Source of the DNA: Segetibacter sp. 3557_3
GTDB lineage: Bacteria; Bacteroidota; Bacteroidia; Chitinophagales; Chitinophagaceae
Reading direction: 5' to 3'
DNA length: 64,000 bases
Assembly (NCBI RefSeq): GCF_004354985.1
Contig: NZ_SMSK01000005.1
Span: 1-64,000 of the forward strand
Part shown: positions 16,464 through 25,752 of the stretch, piece by piece
Position numbering within the stretch: the stretch's first letter is position 1
How the letters are laid out: every line of letters begins with the position of its first letter
Translations under genes and position numbers: made by a program
Notes under the pieces: model-generated
What the model was told of the DNA's origin: nothing
The model's database searches: none
The model's input: only the letters and a program-made list of their open reading frames with translations

Positions 16464-18092
16464 TTATGATTTAGTATTTCTAATCTTGTCCGCTCCATAC
16501 GCTCCAATCATTATACAGGTGGCGTTCGTATTCGTGTTTACAATTTCAGGCATGATTGACGCATCTGCTATTCTTAACCCATCGACTCCGTATACCCTTA
16601 AGTCTGGCTCCACAACAGACATCTCGTCTATGCCCATTTTACACGTCCCAACCGGATGAAACATGGTACTGGCTGTGCTTCGGATACGTTCGATCATTTG
16701 CTGCTCCGATTTCAGTTCAGGCCCGCTATCGCTTCTTAACCTTAGAAAAGCTAACGTACCTGCCAATTCCGTTGTCAATTTATAACCTTCAATTAATGTC
16801 CTTAGATCTTCCTCGTTTTGAAGGTAATTGGCTCTGATAAGAGGAGGTTGCAAAGGATTGGTTGATTGTAAGGAAATAGCGCCTCTGCTTTTAGGCTTGG
16901 CTACAATCGGAATAAACATGAAAGAAGATGTGTTGTTGCTACCGGGCCACTGGTGAAACAAAAATTGGAGATCGGGTGCGAGGTGACGCGGCGCTTTACT
17001 TGTATAAACAAATAAACCGGACCACTCTGGATCAGTATTATTGACCTGCGCCAATTTAGAACGGTAAGAAATAGAACTTTGGACGTGGTCTTGTAAATTT
17101 TGCCCTACGCCCGGAAGGTCTACTTTTACCTTAATTCTCAAAGAACGTAAATGGTCCACAGGACCAATACCGGAGAGCATAAGTAACTTTGGTGTATCAA
17201 CTGCACCGGTACAGATAATTACTTCTCTTTGTGTGTTCACCTCACTTAGCTTTCCATCCAGCAGGTACTCAACTCCCGTAACCCGTTTTCTGGAGAATAA
17301 AAGACGTGTGACCTGTGCAGATGTGATTATTACCAGGTTCGGCCGGGAAACAACTGGTTTTAGAAAAGCAGTGGCAGCACTTTGCCGTTTCCCATCTTTT
17401 ACCGTCAGAGGGCAAAGTCCTGCTCCATTTTCCTGCTGTAGGCCGTTCAGGTCCCAATTTGGACCATTATACCCAAGTTCCATAGCTGCCTGAACAAACG
17501 GGGTGCAAGGTCCCTCCGGACAAGTTTTTCTTGAAATGTGTAATGGTCCATCTTTACCGTAAGAATTGGAGTTTGTATAGGGATAGTTTTCTAATTGAGT
17601 AAAGTATGGAAATACCTCTTTATGAGTCCAGCCTTTATTGCCTAAAGCAGCCCAACGGTCATAATCACTGAAATGCCCTCTCAGGTAAATCATCGCATTG
17701 ATGGCACTGCTTCCTCCGAGCACTTTGCCACGTGGCCAATCAATCTTACGATTGTTCAGAAATGGTTCCTCTTGAGTTGCATACTGCCAGTCTACTTCCG
17801 TGCCCTTAAGTGATAGCCATTGGCCCGGTTGGTGAATTTCAGGTTTTGTATCACGTGCACCAGCTTCTAAAAGCAAAACTTTTACGGAAGGGTCTTCAGT
17901 TAATTTGTTCGCTATCACACACCCACTTGAACCTGCCCCGATAATGATGTAATCATAGTTGTTCTTTTTATTGCTGTCTGCCTCAACGCCGGCATAAGAA
18001 GAAATGGCATATCCAATGCTAAGTATCGAGCCGGTTTTAATAAAGTCGCGGCGGGTGCTAATTTTTGGATTGAAGAAGTTTGACGTAGGCAT
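16464..18092 (-). CDS. GMC family oxidoreductase (choline dehydrogenase-like), Tat-exported
   Basis: A 542-residue FAD-dependent GMC oxidoreductase. Residues 11-35 carry a twin-arginine signal (STRRDFIKTG plus hydrophobic stretch), so it is probably exported folded with its FAD. The Rossmann motif IIIGAGSSGCVIANKL follows at about 50-65, then the GMC signature RGKVLGGSSAINAMIYLRG, and the C-terminal active-site region with HPVGTCKMG and a second conserved segment near NTNTNATCIMIG, where family members place the catalytic His and a His or Asn. Substrates may be alcohols or sugars. No cytochrome or small subunit is adjacent. The gene is isolated and oriented like the flavin oxidase downstream of it. 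Confidence 0.9.
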   Translation of the reverse strand: MPTSNFFNPKISTRRDFIKTGSILSIGYAISSYAGVEADSNKKNNYDYIIIGAGSSGCVIANKLTEDPSVKVLLLEAGARDTKPEIHQPGQWLSLKGTEVDWQYATQEEPFLNNRKIDWPRGKVLGGSSAINAMIYLRGHFSDYDRWAALGNKGWTHKEVFPYFTQLENYPYTNSNSYGKDGPLHISRKTCPEGPCTPFVQAAMELGYNGPNWDLNGLQQENGAGLCPLTVKDGKRQSAATAFLKPVVSRPNLVIITSAQVTRLLFSRKRVTGVEYLLDGKLSEVNTQREVIICTGAVDTPKLLMLSGIGPVDHLRSLRIKVKVDLPGVGQNLQDHVQSSISYRSKLAQVNNTDPEWSGLFVYTSKAPRHLAPDLQFLFHQWPGSNNTSSFMFIPIVAKPKSRGAISLQSTNPLQPPLIRANYLQNEEDLRTLIEGYKLTTELAGTLAFLRLRSDSGPELKSEQQMIERIRSTASTMFHPVGTCKMGIDEMSVVEPDLRVYGVDGLRIADASIMPEIVNTNTNATCIMIGAYGADKIRNTKS

Positions 18093-18363
18093 AGCACAAG
18101 TATTAGTCCAGAAGAAACTGGTTTCCGCTTTATTATCAAGAACACTGGATAAAGCAGAATTGGAGGCATTTCCCTTTCCGTTTACATAGAATTACAAACC
18201 ACGCTATGAATATCCGCGTCTCTGTTGATATAACAATTTACTGCTAAACTTCACTGGTAGCTGTTTCTTTTGGCCGAAGCTTAGGTGGGCGAATATTATA
18301 GGGGTAACAGCTTTCAGTTTGTCTTTTTCACCGCCGCTGCAAAGTTGGTGCAATTGTCTTCAT

Positions 18364-18831
18364 CTAGTTTTCCGGTAGCTTTTCCAAGACCAGTTTCATA
18401 GAACGTCCGTCATCTATTTTGGTGAGATGAAGCAGTTGTTCCTTTATATAGAACTTCATCTTTTCGATAACCTTCACACCATTCCTAACGACATTTGCAG
18501 TAATGAGACTATCCCTATCACTGACAATGTATGTTCCTACACCATCTTGCTTAGTGTCGTGCAATAATTCATAATGTCCATCTTTTCCAAATATGAATAT
18601 ACCGTCGCCAGCCATACCTAAAAGCAGTGCTATAAGCTCCTTTGCCTGCGCTTTATCCATAGGTGAACTAAACACCGGCGACAACGAAACAGAGTCTTTT
18701 TTAAAATTGTAGTACATCTCTTCATCGGCAATGGATACAATTTTCCACCTCCCATGTATAGAACGACCCTGTTGAGCATCAACAATTATCGAAAATAAAC
18801 TCAACAGGAGAACAAAGAGTATACGCATCAT
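18364..18831 (-). CDS. Small exported protein, lipocalin-like
   Basis: A 155-residue protein with a signal peptide (about residues 1-20, ending VDAQ). The mature part opens with HGRWKIVSI, the pattern of lipocalin-like and DUF-type eight-stranded barrels of Bacteroidota, and alternates hydrophobic strands such as GIFIFGKDGHYELL and MKFYIKEQLLHLTKI. No catalytic motif is seen. The function is unknown; the fold suggestion is from pattern only. Two adjacent Met codons make the exact start ambiguous by one residue. Confidence 0.75.
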   Translation of the reverse strand: MMRILFVLLLSLFSIIVDAQQGRSIHGRWKIVSIADEEMYYNFKKDSVSLSPVFSSPMDKAQAKELIALLLGMAGDGIFIFGKDGHYELLHDTKQDGVGTYIVSDRDSLITANVVRNGVKVIEKMKFYIKEQLLHLTKIDDGRSMKLVLEKLPEN

Positions 18832-20001
18832 TTTGTTTATGCATTTTGGTGGGACACCCGGAAGAACTAAACTACAAAAATGATTTTATAAACCAAATAC
18901 CGGCTGCCAACTACTTTGGCGCAAAAAATCTAATTAAGCCATCTTGTAATCGGGGCATTGCTGGCCAAATCCTAATTTATTAAATCACCAGCGCCTTCAT
19001 TTCGGTGTGATGAAATCAGGCGTGCTAAGGGCTTTCAACTTGCGATGATTTTTTAGAAGAATTGAAAAGATGTTTAGCATATATACGGTGCAAACTGGCG
19101 ATATTCATACCTAATTAAAGACAATTTTTATTTTAAACAATAAAAATGAAGTAAGTCCTAATAAATTGAATCGGCGGTGAGAGGCATGTAAAATCAGTGA
19201 ATTTCCAGCCATTTTCAAATCGGCTAAGCTGCTTAATAATATATTATGCCGAGATGTATAAATTGGGAAATGTTCAAAATGACTGGTCATAAAACATGTT
19301 ACCTAGTTTACTGTCATAGCTGCTAACGTAACATTAAAATGAGTGAAGACTAACAATAGCATTCCACATCTGGCCCGAATTGCAATTAAAATAAGATCGC
19401 ATAAATATGCTATTGTTTCATGGTTTAAATAAAGCGAAATTTACTACCTGTTTAATGCTGATCATTTATTCATACTCCGGATCATTTTGCATATATCCAG
19501 TTTCGCTAAAAAGGAGCATTCTCTCCAGAATCTAAGATTGTAGGTAGTCAATCTATAAGAAGATAATGTCCGTTGGGCAGAGATTACTCATTACCAGGCA
19601 AGCTATCCTTGCTATAGTTGTTTACAATAAAATTGCTAGCCATGAAAGTATTGATCAACAAACAACCATCAAGAGATCAGCATTTTGAAAGGTGTATCGT
19701 CATCCTTTTAAATGTTAACTCACCTCCTGCTTTTACCGTCGTTTATTAAATTATGAAGGCTTTATTAAATTTTCTTTTGAAAATGCATAATGAGCTTTTC
19801 AACCCTATTCGTAAATAACCCTTTAGAATAATTTTACTGTTTTGGATTAAACATTATTGCTATAGCAAAACGCTTGCAAGAAACATGCAAACTCCTTTGA
19901 TTGCAAAAACGCTAAATCATACAGTTTGAGTAGTCATTAATATTTTACGCTAAAGCAGTTGAATAAATTATAGCGTTATAAACAACCTTAAAAAATCCCT
20001 T
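18832..20001. other. AT-rich 1.2-kb interval without genes
   Basis: No open frame with coding character was seen on either strand, and I found no tRNA or recognisable structured RNA. The base composition is clearly more AT-rich than the surroundings. It lies directly upstream of a small exported protein of unknown function. A horizontally acquired or decayed segment, or an unrecognised ncRNA, are possible explanations. Confidence 0.4.
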
Positions 20002-20430
20002 ATGAAACAAATTATTTTTATTGGTGCAATTGCCCTCGCAGGCTTGTTCCATGTTAGCACTCCAACCGCTCAAAACATCCATTTTGTAGGCACCCCGACT
20101 ATCAACGACCTCGGAACCCAACTTGAGTTTTGTGGCAAGCTTGCCGGACTCGGAAATAACGCACTGGTCACAGTGACGCTGAGTACAACGGCTGAAACAA
20201 CTTCAATCTGCACAAATCCGGGCGGCAAAGTGGCACCCGGGCAAACAAAGACTGAAACTGTAGTAACTAGTGGAACATTCGAGTCTGACAAGAACGGCAG
20301 TGTTACGTTCTGCTTAACAACAGACACTCCAACCCCTGGAAAATGCCCGAATGCCAGGTGGACCGGTACTGTGACAGACGTGACGTTTAGCAATACAAGC
20401 ATCTCCGTCAATGGACAGGTGATCGATTAG
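20002..20430 (+). CDS. Small exported Cys-containing protein of unknown function
   Basis: I do not recognise this 142-residue protein. A signal peptide covers about residues 1-24. The mature part is rich in Thr, Ser and Val with alternating beta-strand character. It contains four cysteines spaced as in two possible disulfides (in LEFCGKL, TSICTNPGG, VTFCLTT and GKCPNAR), consistent with a secreted immunoglobulin-like or small beta-sandwich domain. There is no lipobox and no sorting domain. It sits alone between a long AT-rich gap and a hairpin at 20464-20497, so it is probably monocistronic. Confidence 0.75.
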   Translation: MKQIIFIGAIALAGLFHVSTPTAQNIHFVGTPTINDLGTQLEFCGKLAGLGNNALVTVTLSTTAETTSICTNPGGKVAPGQTKTETVVTSGTFESDKNGSVTFCLTTDTPTPGKCPNARWTGTVTDVTFSNTSISVNGQVID

Positions 20431-20463
20431 TTTTCATAGTCATCCCGTACATTTTTAAAGCTG

Positions 20464-20497
20464 GGCGATGGTTTAGGGAGTACCCTGACCCATCGCC
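20464..20497 (+). terminator. Probable terminator hairpin after the small exported protein
   Basis: GGCGATGG (20464-20471) pairs with CCATCGCC (20490-20497), and inside it AGGG (20475-20478) pairs with CCCT (20483-20486). The T-rich stretch after the stem is weak, so confidence is moderate. Confidence 0.5.
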
Positions 20498-20720
20498 TAC
20501 TTAGTTTAATCAGGAAATCCAAATACTAAACCCTTTTGGAAGGAAAGTTTTTAATACTGGTAACTACATTGCTCAATCTTAGTTTTGCAAGAAATATCCA
20601 GGGAAATTGAGGAACCTTAACTGGTAGCACTACTGAGCTGTTTTTCATTTCTCACCTCTTAACCGCAGGTTACCTCTGTGCTCATTACCAACCCCTTATC
20701 TGTAAAGTGCCCTAAAATAA

Positions 20721-20751
20721 AATAAGGATTACAGCGACTGTAATCCTTATT
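20721..20751 (-). terminator. Rho-independent terminator of tRNA-Arg
   Basis: AATAAGGATTACAG (20721-20734) and CTGTAATCCTTATT (20738-20751) form a 14-bp perfect stem with a 3-nt loop. Read on the minus strand it begins 4 bases after the tRNA discriminator base, and the strand continues into a T-rich run (TTTTATTTTA). Confidence 0.88.
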
Positions 20752-20754
20752 ATG

Positions 20755-20828
20755 TGATCCGGATTGGATTCGAACCAATGACCCACAGCTTAGAAGGCTG
20801 TTGCTCTATCCAACTGAGCTACCAGACC
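20755..20828 (-). tRNA. tRNA-Arg (anticodon TCT)
   Basis: A 74-nt cloverleaf on the minus strand. The acceptor stem GGTCTGG pairs with CCGGATC through two G-U pairs. The D-arm is GCTCAGTTGGATAGAGC and the anticodon arm is ACAGC-CTTCTAA-GCTGT with anticodon TCT. The T-arm is ATTGG-TTCGAAT-CCAAT. The 3' CCA is not encoded. It decodes AGA and, by wobble, AGG. A strong terminator follows directly. Confidence 0.96.
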
Positions 20829-20975
20829 AGTAATATAAAGTTAATCGAAACATGCAAAAAGCTTCGCAGTACTGACCTGCCGGTACAAAACCCGCATCGG
20901 CTGATCCAACATTAACTTTCAAACGGTGGCAAAAGTAATTTTTAATTAGTTTGCATCCAAACGAAATACACCTGT

Positions 20976-21650
20976 ATGGATGTAAGAATTGAACCCGGAT
21001 GGAAGGACCTCTTAAAAAACGAGTTCTCAAAACCCTACTTCCAGCAGGCTACCACCTTTATAAAAATGGAAAAGGCCCAGGGCAAAACCATTTATCCACC
21101 TGGTGGACTCATCTTTAACGCTTTCGAAAATACCCCGGTCGACATACTTAAGGTCGTACTCCTCGGCCAGGATCCTTACCACGGTCCCGGCCAGGCACAT
21201 GGACTTAGCTTTTCCGTACCGGATGGTGTTAACCCCCCACCCTCTTTGGTGAATATTTTCAAAGAATTAAATACCGACATCGGTATGCCCATACCCAAGA
21301 CCGGCAACCTGACGTCCTGGGCAAAACAAGGTGTTTTGCTGCTGAACTCGGTACTTACCGTACGCGCCAACGAAGCCGGAAGCCACGCCAAAAGTGGTTG
21401 GATGGAATTTACTGATGCCGTGATCCGGAAAATTTCCGACGAAAAAGAAGGGATCGTTTTCCTGCTCTGGGGCAAATTCGCCCAGGAAAAACAGGTGCTG
21501 ATCGACGAAACCAAACACCACGTGCTGAAGGCCGCACACCCATCGCCCTTTAGCGCCGACAAAGGCTTCTTTGGCTGCAAACATTTTAGCAAGACAAACG
21601 AGCTACTTATGAAGGATGGTCGCGATCCGATTAACTGGAGCCTCTCGTAA
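20976..21650 (+). CDS. ung: Uracil-DNA glycosylase
   Basis: A 224-residue family 1 uracil-DNA glycosylase, which excises uracil from DNA to start base-excision repair. The water-activating motif GQDPYHGPGQAHGLSFSV gives catalytic Asp66. The uracil-binding motif LLLNSVLTV and the minor-groove motif HPSPFSADKGFFGCKHF with catalytic His are intact. Length matches the family (about 220-230). It lies divergent from tRNA-Arg and upstream of plsC, 143 bp from the preferred plsC start, so co-transcription is possible. Confidence 0.97.
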   Translation: MDVRIEPGWKDLLKNEFSKPYFQQATTFIKMEKAQGKTIYPPGGLIFNAFENTPVDILKVVLLGQDPYHGPGQAHGLSFSVPDGVNPPPSLVNIFKELNTDIGMPIPKTGNLTSWAKQGVLLLNSVLTVRANEAGSHAKSGWMEFTDAVIRKISDEKEGIVFLLWGKFAQEKQVLIDETKHHVLKAAHPSPFSADKGFFGCKHFSKTNELLMKDGRDPINWSLS

Positions 21651-21793
21651 CCCAGGTTGTATGCGGTTGGTCTCTTCTGTATTTGATCGGCCGCGTAAAG
21701 GTTTGCCGTACAAGTGTGCGACGCAAGAATTTTGAGCAGCGTTCTGCCGCCGGGTTCATAAAAAAATTTCACCCCTCCAACCAGCTGAGCTTA

Positions 21794-22543
21794 ATGACAA
21801 CGGGAAAAAAGATACTGGGAATACTGTTTGCCACATGGGCACTGATCGTATTTGTGATTACCCTGCTCGTAATCGTTATTCCCATTTGCCTGACTTTTTT
21901 GATTAAGGAACCGCTCGGAACGGAGATCTTCCGGCAGATTTCGAAAGGATGGATGATCGTTTGGTTGAACCTGGTGGGTTGCCCCTTACGCATTAAGGGG
22001 AAAGCACAATTCAAAAAGGGCGAAACCTATATTGTTACCTGTAACCATAACTCGTTTATGGACGTACCGGTCACGACACCCTTTATACCGGGTCCCAATA
22101 AAACGATCGCTAAAAGGTCAATCTCAAAGGTTCCGCTTTTTGGCTGGATCTATACCCGCGGCGCCGTGCTGGTTGACCGCGACAGCGATGAAAGCAGGCG
22201 TAAAAGCTACGAGGATATGAAAAAAACCCTTGCTGACGGACTTCATATGACGGTATACCCGGAAGGCACCCGTAACAAAACCGCTGATCCGCTGAAATCT
22301 TTTTACGACGGTGCCTTCAAACTCGCGCTCGACACCAACAAGGAGATCATCCCTACCCTGCTCTTTAATACCCGGACCGTAATGCCACAGGGCCATGGCT
22401 TTTACTTTTGGCCGCACCGGCTGGAGATGCACTTTCTACCAGCGGTAGATCCGGCCCAATTTGATACTGCCCGCGATTTGAAGGAGCACGTTTTCCGCAT
22501 TATGTGGGACTACTACTCGGCTAATGTAAAAAGTCAAAATTAA
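21794..22543 (+). CDS. plsC: 1-acyl-sn-glycerol-3-phosphate acyltransferase
   Basis: Transfers an acyl chain to lysophosphatidic acid in phospholipid synthesis at the inner membrane. The catalytic NHNSFMD (HX4D) motif, the glycerol-3-phosphate-binding YPEGTRNK and an N-terminal membrane helix (about residues 5-32) are visible. Length is 249 residues. I chose the ATG at 21794. The open frame reaches back to 21683, but that extension is basic, unlike the family, and overlaps a dispersed intergenic motif at 21705-21727. The gene ends before a palindrome array that separates it from convergent lptD. Confidence 0.92.
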   Translation: MTTGKKILGILFATWALIVFVITLLVIVIPICLTFLIKEPLGTEIFRQISKGWMIVWLNLVGCPLRIKGKAQFKKGETYIVTCNHNSFMDVPVTTPFIPGPNKTIAKRSISKVPLFGWIYTRGAVLVDRDSDESRRKSYEDMKKTLADGLHMTVYPEGTRNKTADPLKSFYDGAFKLALDTNKEIIPTLLFNTRTVMPQGHGFYFWPHRLEMHFLPAVDPAQFDTARDLKEHVFRIMWDYYSANVKSQN

Positions 22544-22599
22544 GGAGTAAGAAGCACCACTGCATGCGTTTAGGTGACGATACGTGGGGCTCGGAGATT

Positions 22600-22836
22600 C
22601 GCAGGTGACAACACCTGCGGGGGCAGCGCGAGAAGCAGGTGACAACACCTGCGGGGGCAATGAAAGTCGCAGGTGACAACACCTGCGCGGGCGGAGGAGT
22701 TCTAACGTGACAAAACCTGCGGAGGCAATGAAAGTCGCAGGTGACAAAACCTGCGGGGGCAAATACCTGGGGCTCGGGAAATTCGCAGGTGACAACACCT
22801 GCGGGAGCAGCGCGAGAAGCAGGTGACAACACCTGC
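22600..22836. repeat. Array of seven 18-bp palindromes with 34-bp periodicity
   Basis: Units GCAGGTGACAACACCTGC start at 22601, 22635, 22669, 22703 (degenerate left arm), 22737, 22785 and 22819. Successive starts are 34 bp apart except one interval of 48. Each unit is a 6-bp-arm palindrome (GCAGGT/ACCTGC) around GACAAC or GACAAA. The 16-bp spacers begin GGGGGC-like and are themselves reused: AGCGCGAGAA twice and AATGAAAGTC twice. The first and last two-unit blocks are near-identical over about 67 bp. It lies between the convergent ends of plsC and lptD. Confidence 0.92.
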
Positions 22837-22884
22837 TGGGCAAATGGATCCCTCCAATCCCCGGCATCCGTGTGCCACAATAAT

Positions 22885-25683
22885 CTACATCGAAGAAAAG
22901 GTTCTTGCCCTGTTGATCTTCAGGTCGCGGAGAATACCAGATTTTGGATTGATGGATACATTGAAAGAACGATAAAGACCGATCGGGGTAAGGTTGATCG
23001 ACATCTGCCAGCAGTGCATTTCACGCGAAATAAACATGGTCAAAGTCTGTATCGAACTTGTGCGGAAATCATAATAGGTACTGCCACCCATCTTCCACCT
23101 TGGCGTTAAACTGAAATCACCATTGACACTGATGTTGGAATTAATTTCAGTTGTAAAGCGGCTGAAGTCGACCGACAAGAGCCGGTTGAAGTTTAAAGAA
23201 TACGACAAGGATACGGACCACGGTATATTGAAATCGGTATATTCAGCAGGATTGCTGCGCACATAATCCAGTTGCCGTTGCTGCTCATCAGGAGTCATGA
23301 ACTGGTCCTGTGGCAGGCGTTGCTCATCGGTACGGCCGTCTTTGCTTTTGCTCCTGAACTGGGTAGACATCGCGATACTGCCGCCAGTGATCCTTCCGGG
23401 TCTGAACCGGCCGCTGTTCCAAAGAAGTTCCTTGCTGCGGAAGCCCTGCGCCGTGGTTCCGTATGGATCCAATACCGCGTTTGCCGTGATGTTGATCTTT
23501 TCAAACAGGTTGCTTCGCAGGTATAAGCTAAACGGCGAAAGTTGAAAGCTATCGGCCATTAAGTTGTAGGCACTGCTAAAGCCAAAACCGTCGATCAACC
23601 TGACCTTACGACTGGCACCCGCCGCAGTGTCTTTAGTGTCACGCACCTTCATTTCTAGCGTATTGTCGATACCAAACGATACACCACCAAAAATACGTTC
23701 GCCCGTGCTGATGGCACCCGTGATATCAGAGAAGTACTGGTAGGTGTTCAGGGTGTCGTTTACTTTTACAAGCGAATAATTTCGCCTGTTTAAATCGGGC
23801 TTATAGTTTAAGCTCACCGTTGGACGAACCTCGTGCCGGATCGCTTGTACTTTACTGGTTTTTTTAAACTGGTAGGTTCCGAATATGCGGGTGTTGGCCG
23901 AAAGGCTAAAGTTCATATCACGCTCCATATAAAATCCACGGGTCGTGCGCAAAGCTCCTGTTTTAGCAGTATCATCATAATACCGCTGAAAAGCCTGGCC
24001 ATACCAGCGTTCACTGTACGAAACACCTGGAGCCACCTGCACGGGGCCGAGTTGCGGCAGCGATAGCGTGATAGGAATATTGTGTGTTGCACTCCATTGT
24101 GCCGTATCGAGTAAACGCTTTAACAGGGGCCTGCCAAAAATGGAGTCTGAACCATAAAAAGAAAATTGGTTCTCCAGGCTACCGGTATATCCAATTCCCA
24201 GTTTCTCATACCACTTTGGGGTACCCACCTGCTCTTCTTTTTGAAAAGGGTAAAACGTTACCGCATTAAAGGCCACCGAAGGCAATCGAAGATTGATCAG
24301 TCCCGTATTACTGTTTTGATCGTGGTTTGCGCTTAGTGTCAGGTTATATTTTCCGCGCCAGTCTTTGCTATAAGTAATCGATGATGAAAGCTGGTTTTGA
24401 AAGTTCTGGTAACTGTTGTTTGGTACCAGCCGGTTAAATTTGGTACTACCTGCATTTACGTTTGCCGAAAAGCTGGATCCCGGCCGCGACTTTGCATCGC
24501 GGGTATGGTTCCAGCTGATCTGAAACCCATTCACCGTATTGAACTCTTCCTTCGAACCCAGCCCTGTATTGAGTGAACGTGTTCTTTGCAGCGCAAGATT
24601 TAATCCACCCGTGTAACGATAACGCTTCATATACCTTGGAGAAACATTAAGGTTCCACCCGCCATAGCTGTAAATATTGGAACGGACCGTAACATCAAGA
24701 TTGTCGTTAACCACTTTATAATATCCAAGCCCTTCTATACCTAATCCAAAACTTTCGTTTGAAGCAAACGACGGAGGCAGTACTCCCGAATGCCTGCCCC
24801 GGCTCAGCGGGTAAATGCCAAACGGTATACCGATCGGCACAGGCACCCCTTCAAACTCGGGAAACGCAGGACCCGATACAGCAAGCTTCTTGTTTACAAT
24901 TTTCATCTTCCGCGTGCGAAAGGCAAAGTGCGGGGTATCCAGGTTACACGTAGTAAAGCGACCATGCCAGGCAAACAATTCATCATTGTTGATCTTTTTC
25001 ACACGCTCTGCAAAAACAAACATCTCGCCTTCCTGCAGGTAACTGCTCTTAGTGAGCCCCTTTTGTGTTTTCAGGTTGTAAACAATCGTATCGCTAAAAC
25101 TCGTCATACCACCTTGCACAAGCTTTGGTTTATCCATCGGGTTGCCAAGGGTATCCTTGTCGCCATAGGCAAACACCAGTTGTTTTTCCTGTTCAAGTTT
25201 AATGGTTGCTGCGGTTAATTCAAGGTCACTATACTTCGTATTGGCTTTGCCGTATAAAATGAATTGCCTTGTGGGAATAATTAGTACACCACTGTCGCTG
25301 GCGGCATAAGTTACAGGTGCATCCAGTGTGTCTTTGGAAACCTTAAAATTAAGCGTATCAATCATCCGGATTTTACCGGTATCCCTTCGCGCAGATGTAT
25401 CAGCCGTGGAGCGGACGCTGGTATCTATACGGGAGGTATCAATTAAACGTCTTGTGGTGTCAACCAAACGGGGGGAAGCAGCGTCTATTGTAGGTTGGGT
25501 ATTGGTTCGGCCGGTAGTTGTTGTTCGTCGTGCAGGTAAAGTAGCAATAGCATTTTGTTCATCTGGCAATGGATATTTCCCGCGTTCATACCTGGCGTTT
25601 AATGAGAACGTTATTATGAAAACATTGAGAATTACCAACCCGGCTGAAAACCAATTTGCCCTAACTTTACAACGATTACTCAT
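22885..25683 (-). CDS. lptD: LPS-assembly outer-membrane protein LptD
   Basis: A 932-residue outer-membrane protein of the Bacteroidota LptD type, which inserts lipopolysaccharide into the outer leaflet. It starts with an N-terminal hydrophobic segment (about residues 10-28), then a Thr/Arg/Asp-rich linker. The OstA-like beta-taco follows (about 135-265; GKANTKYSDLELTAATIKLE, FRTRKMKI), then a long barrel domain with strand repeats such as GGWNLNVSPRYMKRY and DVTVRSNIYSYGG. It is divergent from the amidase genes across 69 bp. Its likely partners elsewhere in the window are the OstA-like protein (29149) and LptE (39714). Confidence 0.9.
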   Translation of the reverse strand: MSNRCKVRANWFSAGLVILNVFIITFSLNARYERGKYPLPDEQNAIATLPARRTTTTGRTNTQPTIDAASPRLVDTTRRLIDTSRIDTSVRSTADTSARRDTGKIRMIDTLNFKVSKDTLDAPVTYAASDSGVLIIPTRQFILYGKANTKYSDLELTAATIKLEQEKQLVFAYGDKDTLGNPMDKPKLVQGGMTSFSDTIVYNLKTQKGLTKSSYLQEGEMFVFAERVKKINNDELFAWHGRFTTCNLDTPHFAFRTRKMKIVNKKLAVSGPAFPEFEGVPVPIGIPFGIYPLSRGRHSGVLPPSFASNESFGLGIEGLGYYKVVNDNLDVTVRSNIYSYGGWNLNVSPRYMKRYRYTGGLNLALQRTRSLNTGLGSKEEFNTVNGFQISWNHTRDAKSRPGSSFSANVNAGSTKFNRLVPNNSYQNFQNQLSSSITYSKDWRGKYNLTLSANHDQNSNTGLINLRLPSVAFNAVTFYPFQKEEQVGTPKWYEKLGIGYTGSLENQFSFYGSDSIFGRPLLKRLLDTAQWSATHNIPITLSLPQLGPVQVAPGVSYSERWYGQAFQRYYDDTAKTGALRTTRGFYMERDMNFSLSANTRIFGTYQFKKTSKVQAIRHEVRPTVSLNYKPDLNRRNYSLVKVNDTLNTYQYFSDITGAISTGERIFGGVSFGIDNTLEMKVRDTKDTAAGASRKVRLIDGFGFSSAYNLMADSFQLSPFSLYLRSNLFEKINITANAVLDPYGTTAQGFRSKELLWNSGRFRPGRITGGSIAMSTQFRSKSKDGRTDEQRLPQDQFMTPDEQQRQLDYVRSNPAEYTDFNIPWSVSLSYSLNFNRLLSVDFSRFTTEINSNISVNGDFSLTPRWKMGGSTYYDFRTSSIQTLTMFISREMHCWQMSINLTPIGLYRSFNVSINPKSGILRDLKINRARTFSSM

Positions 25684-25752
25684 AAGTAGTAAAACAAAAA
25701 TAGAGCTTTAGCGCTTTATGATTTGTGAAGATACCCTTAATAGAACTTGAAT

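Noticed and set aside
22600-22836. CRISPR array
   Set aside because: Repeats are only 18 bp and palindromic, spacers are 16 bp and reused, and there are no cas genes. Direct repeat growth explains it better.
22436-22880. Minus-strand open frames with repeated PQVLSPA phrases
   Set aside because: They are translations of the palindrome array and overlap plsC, not proteins.
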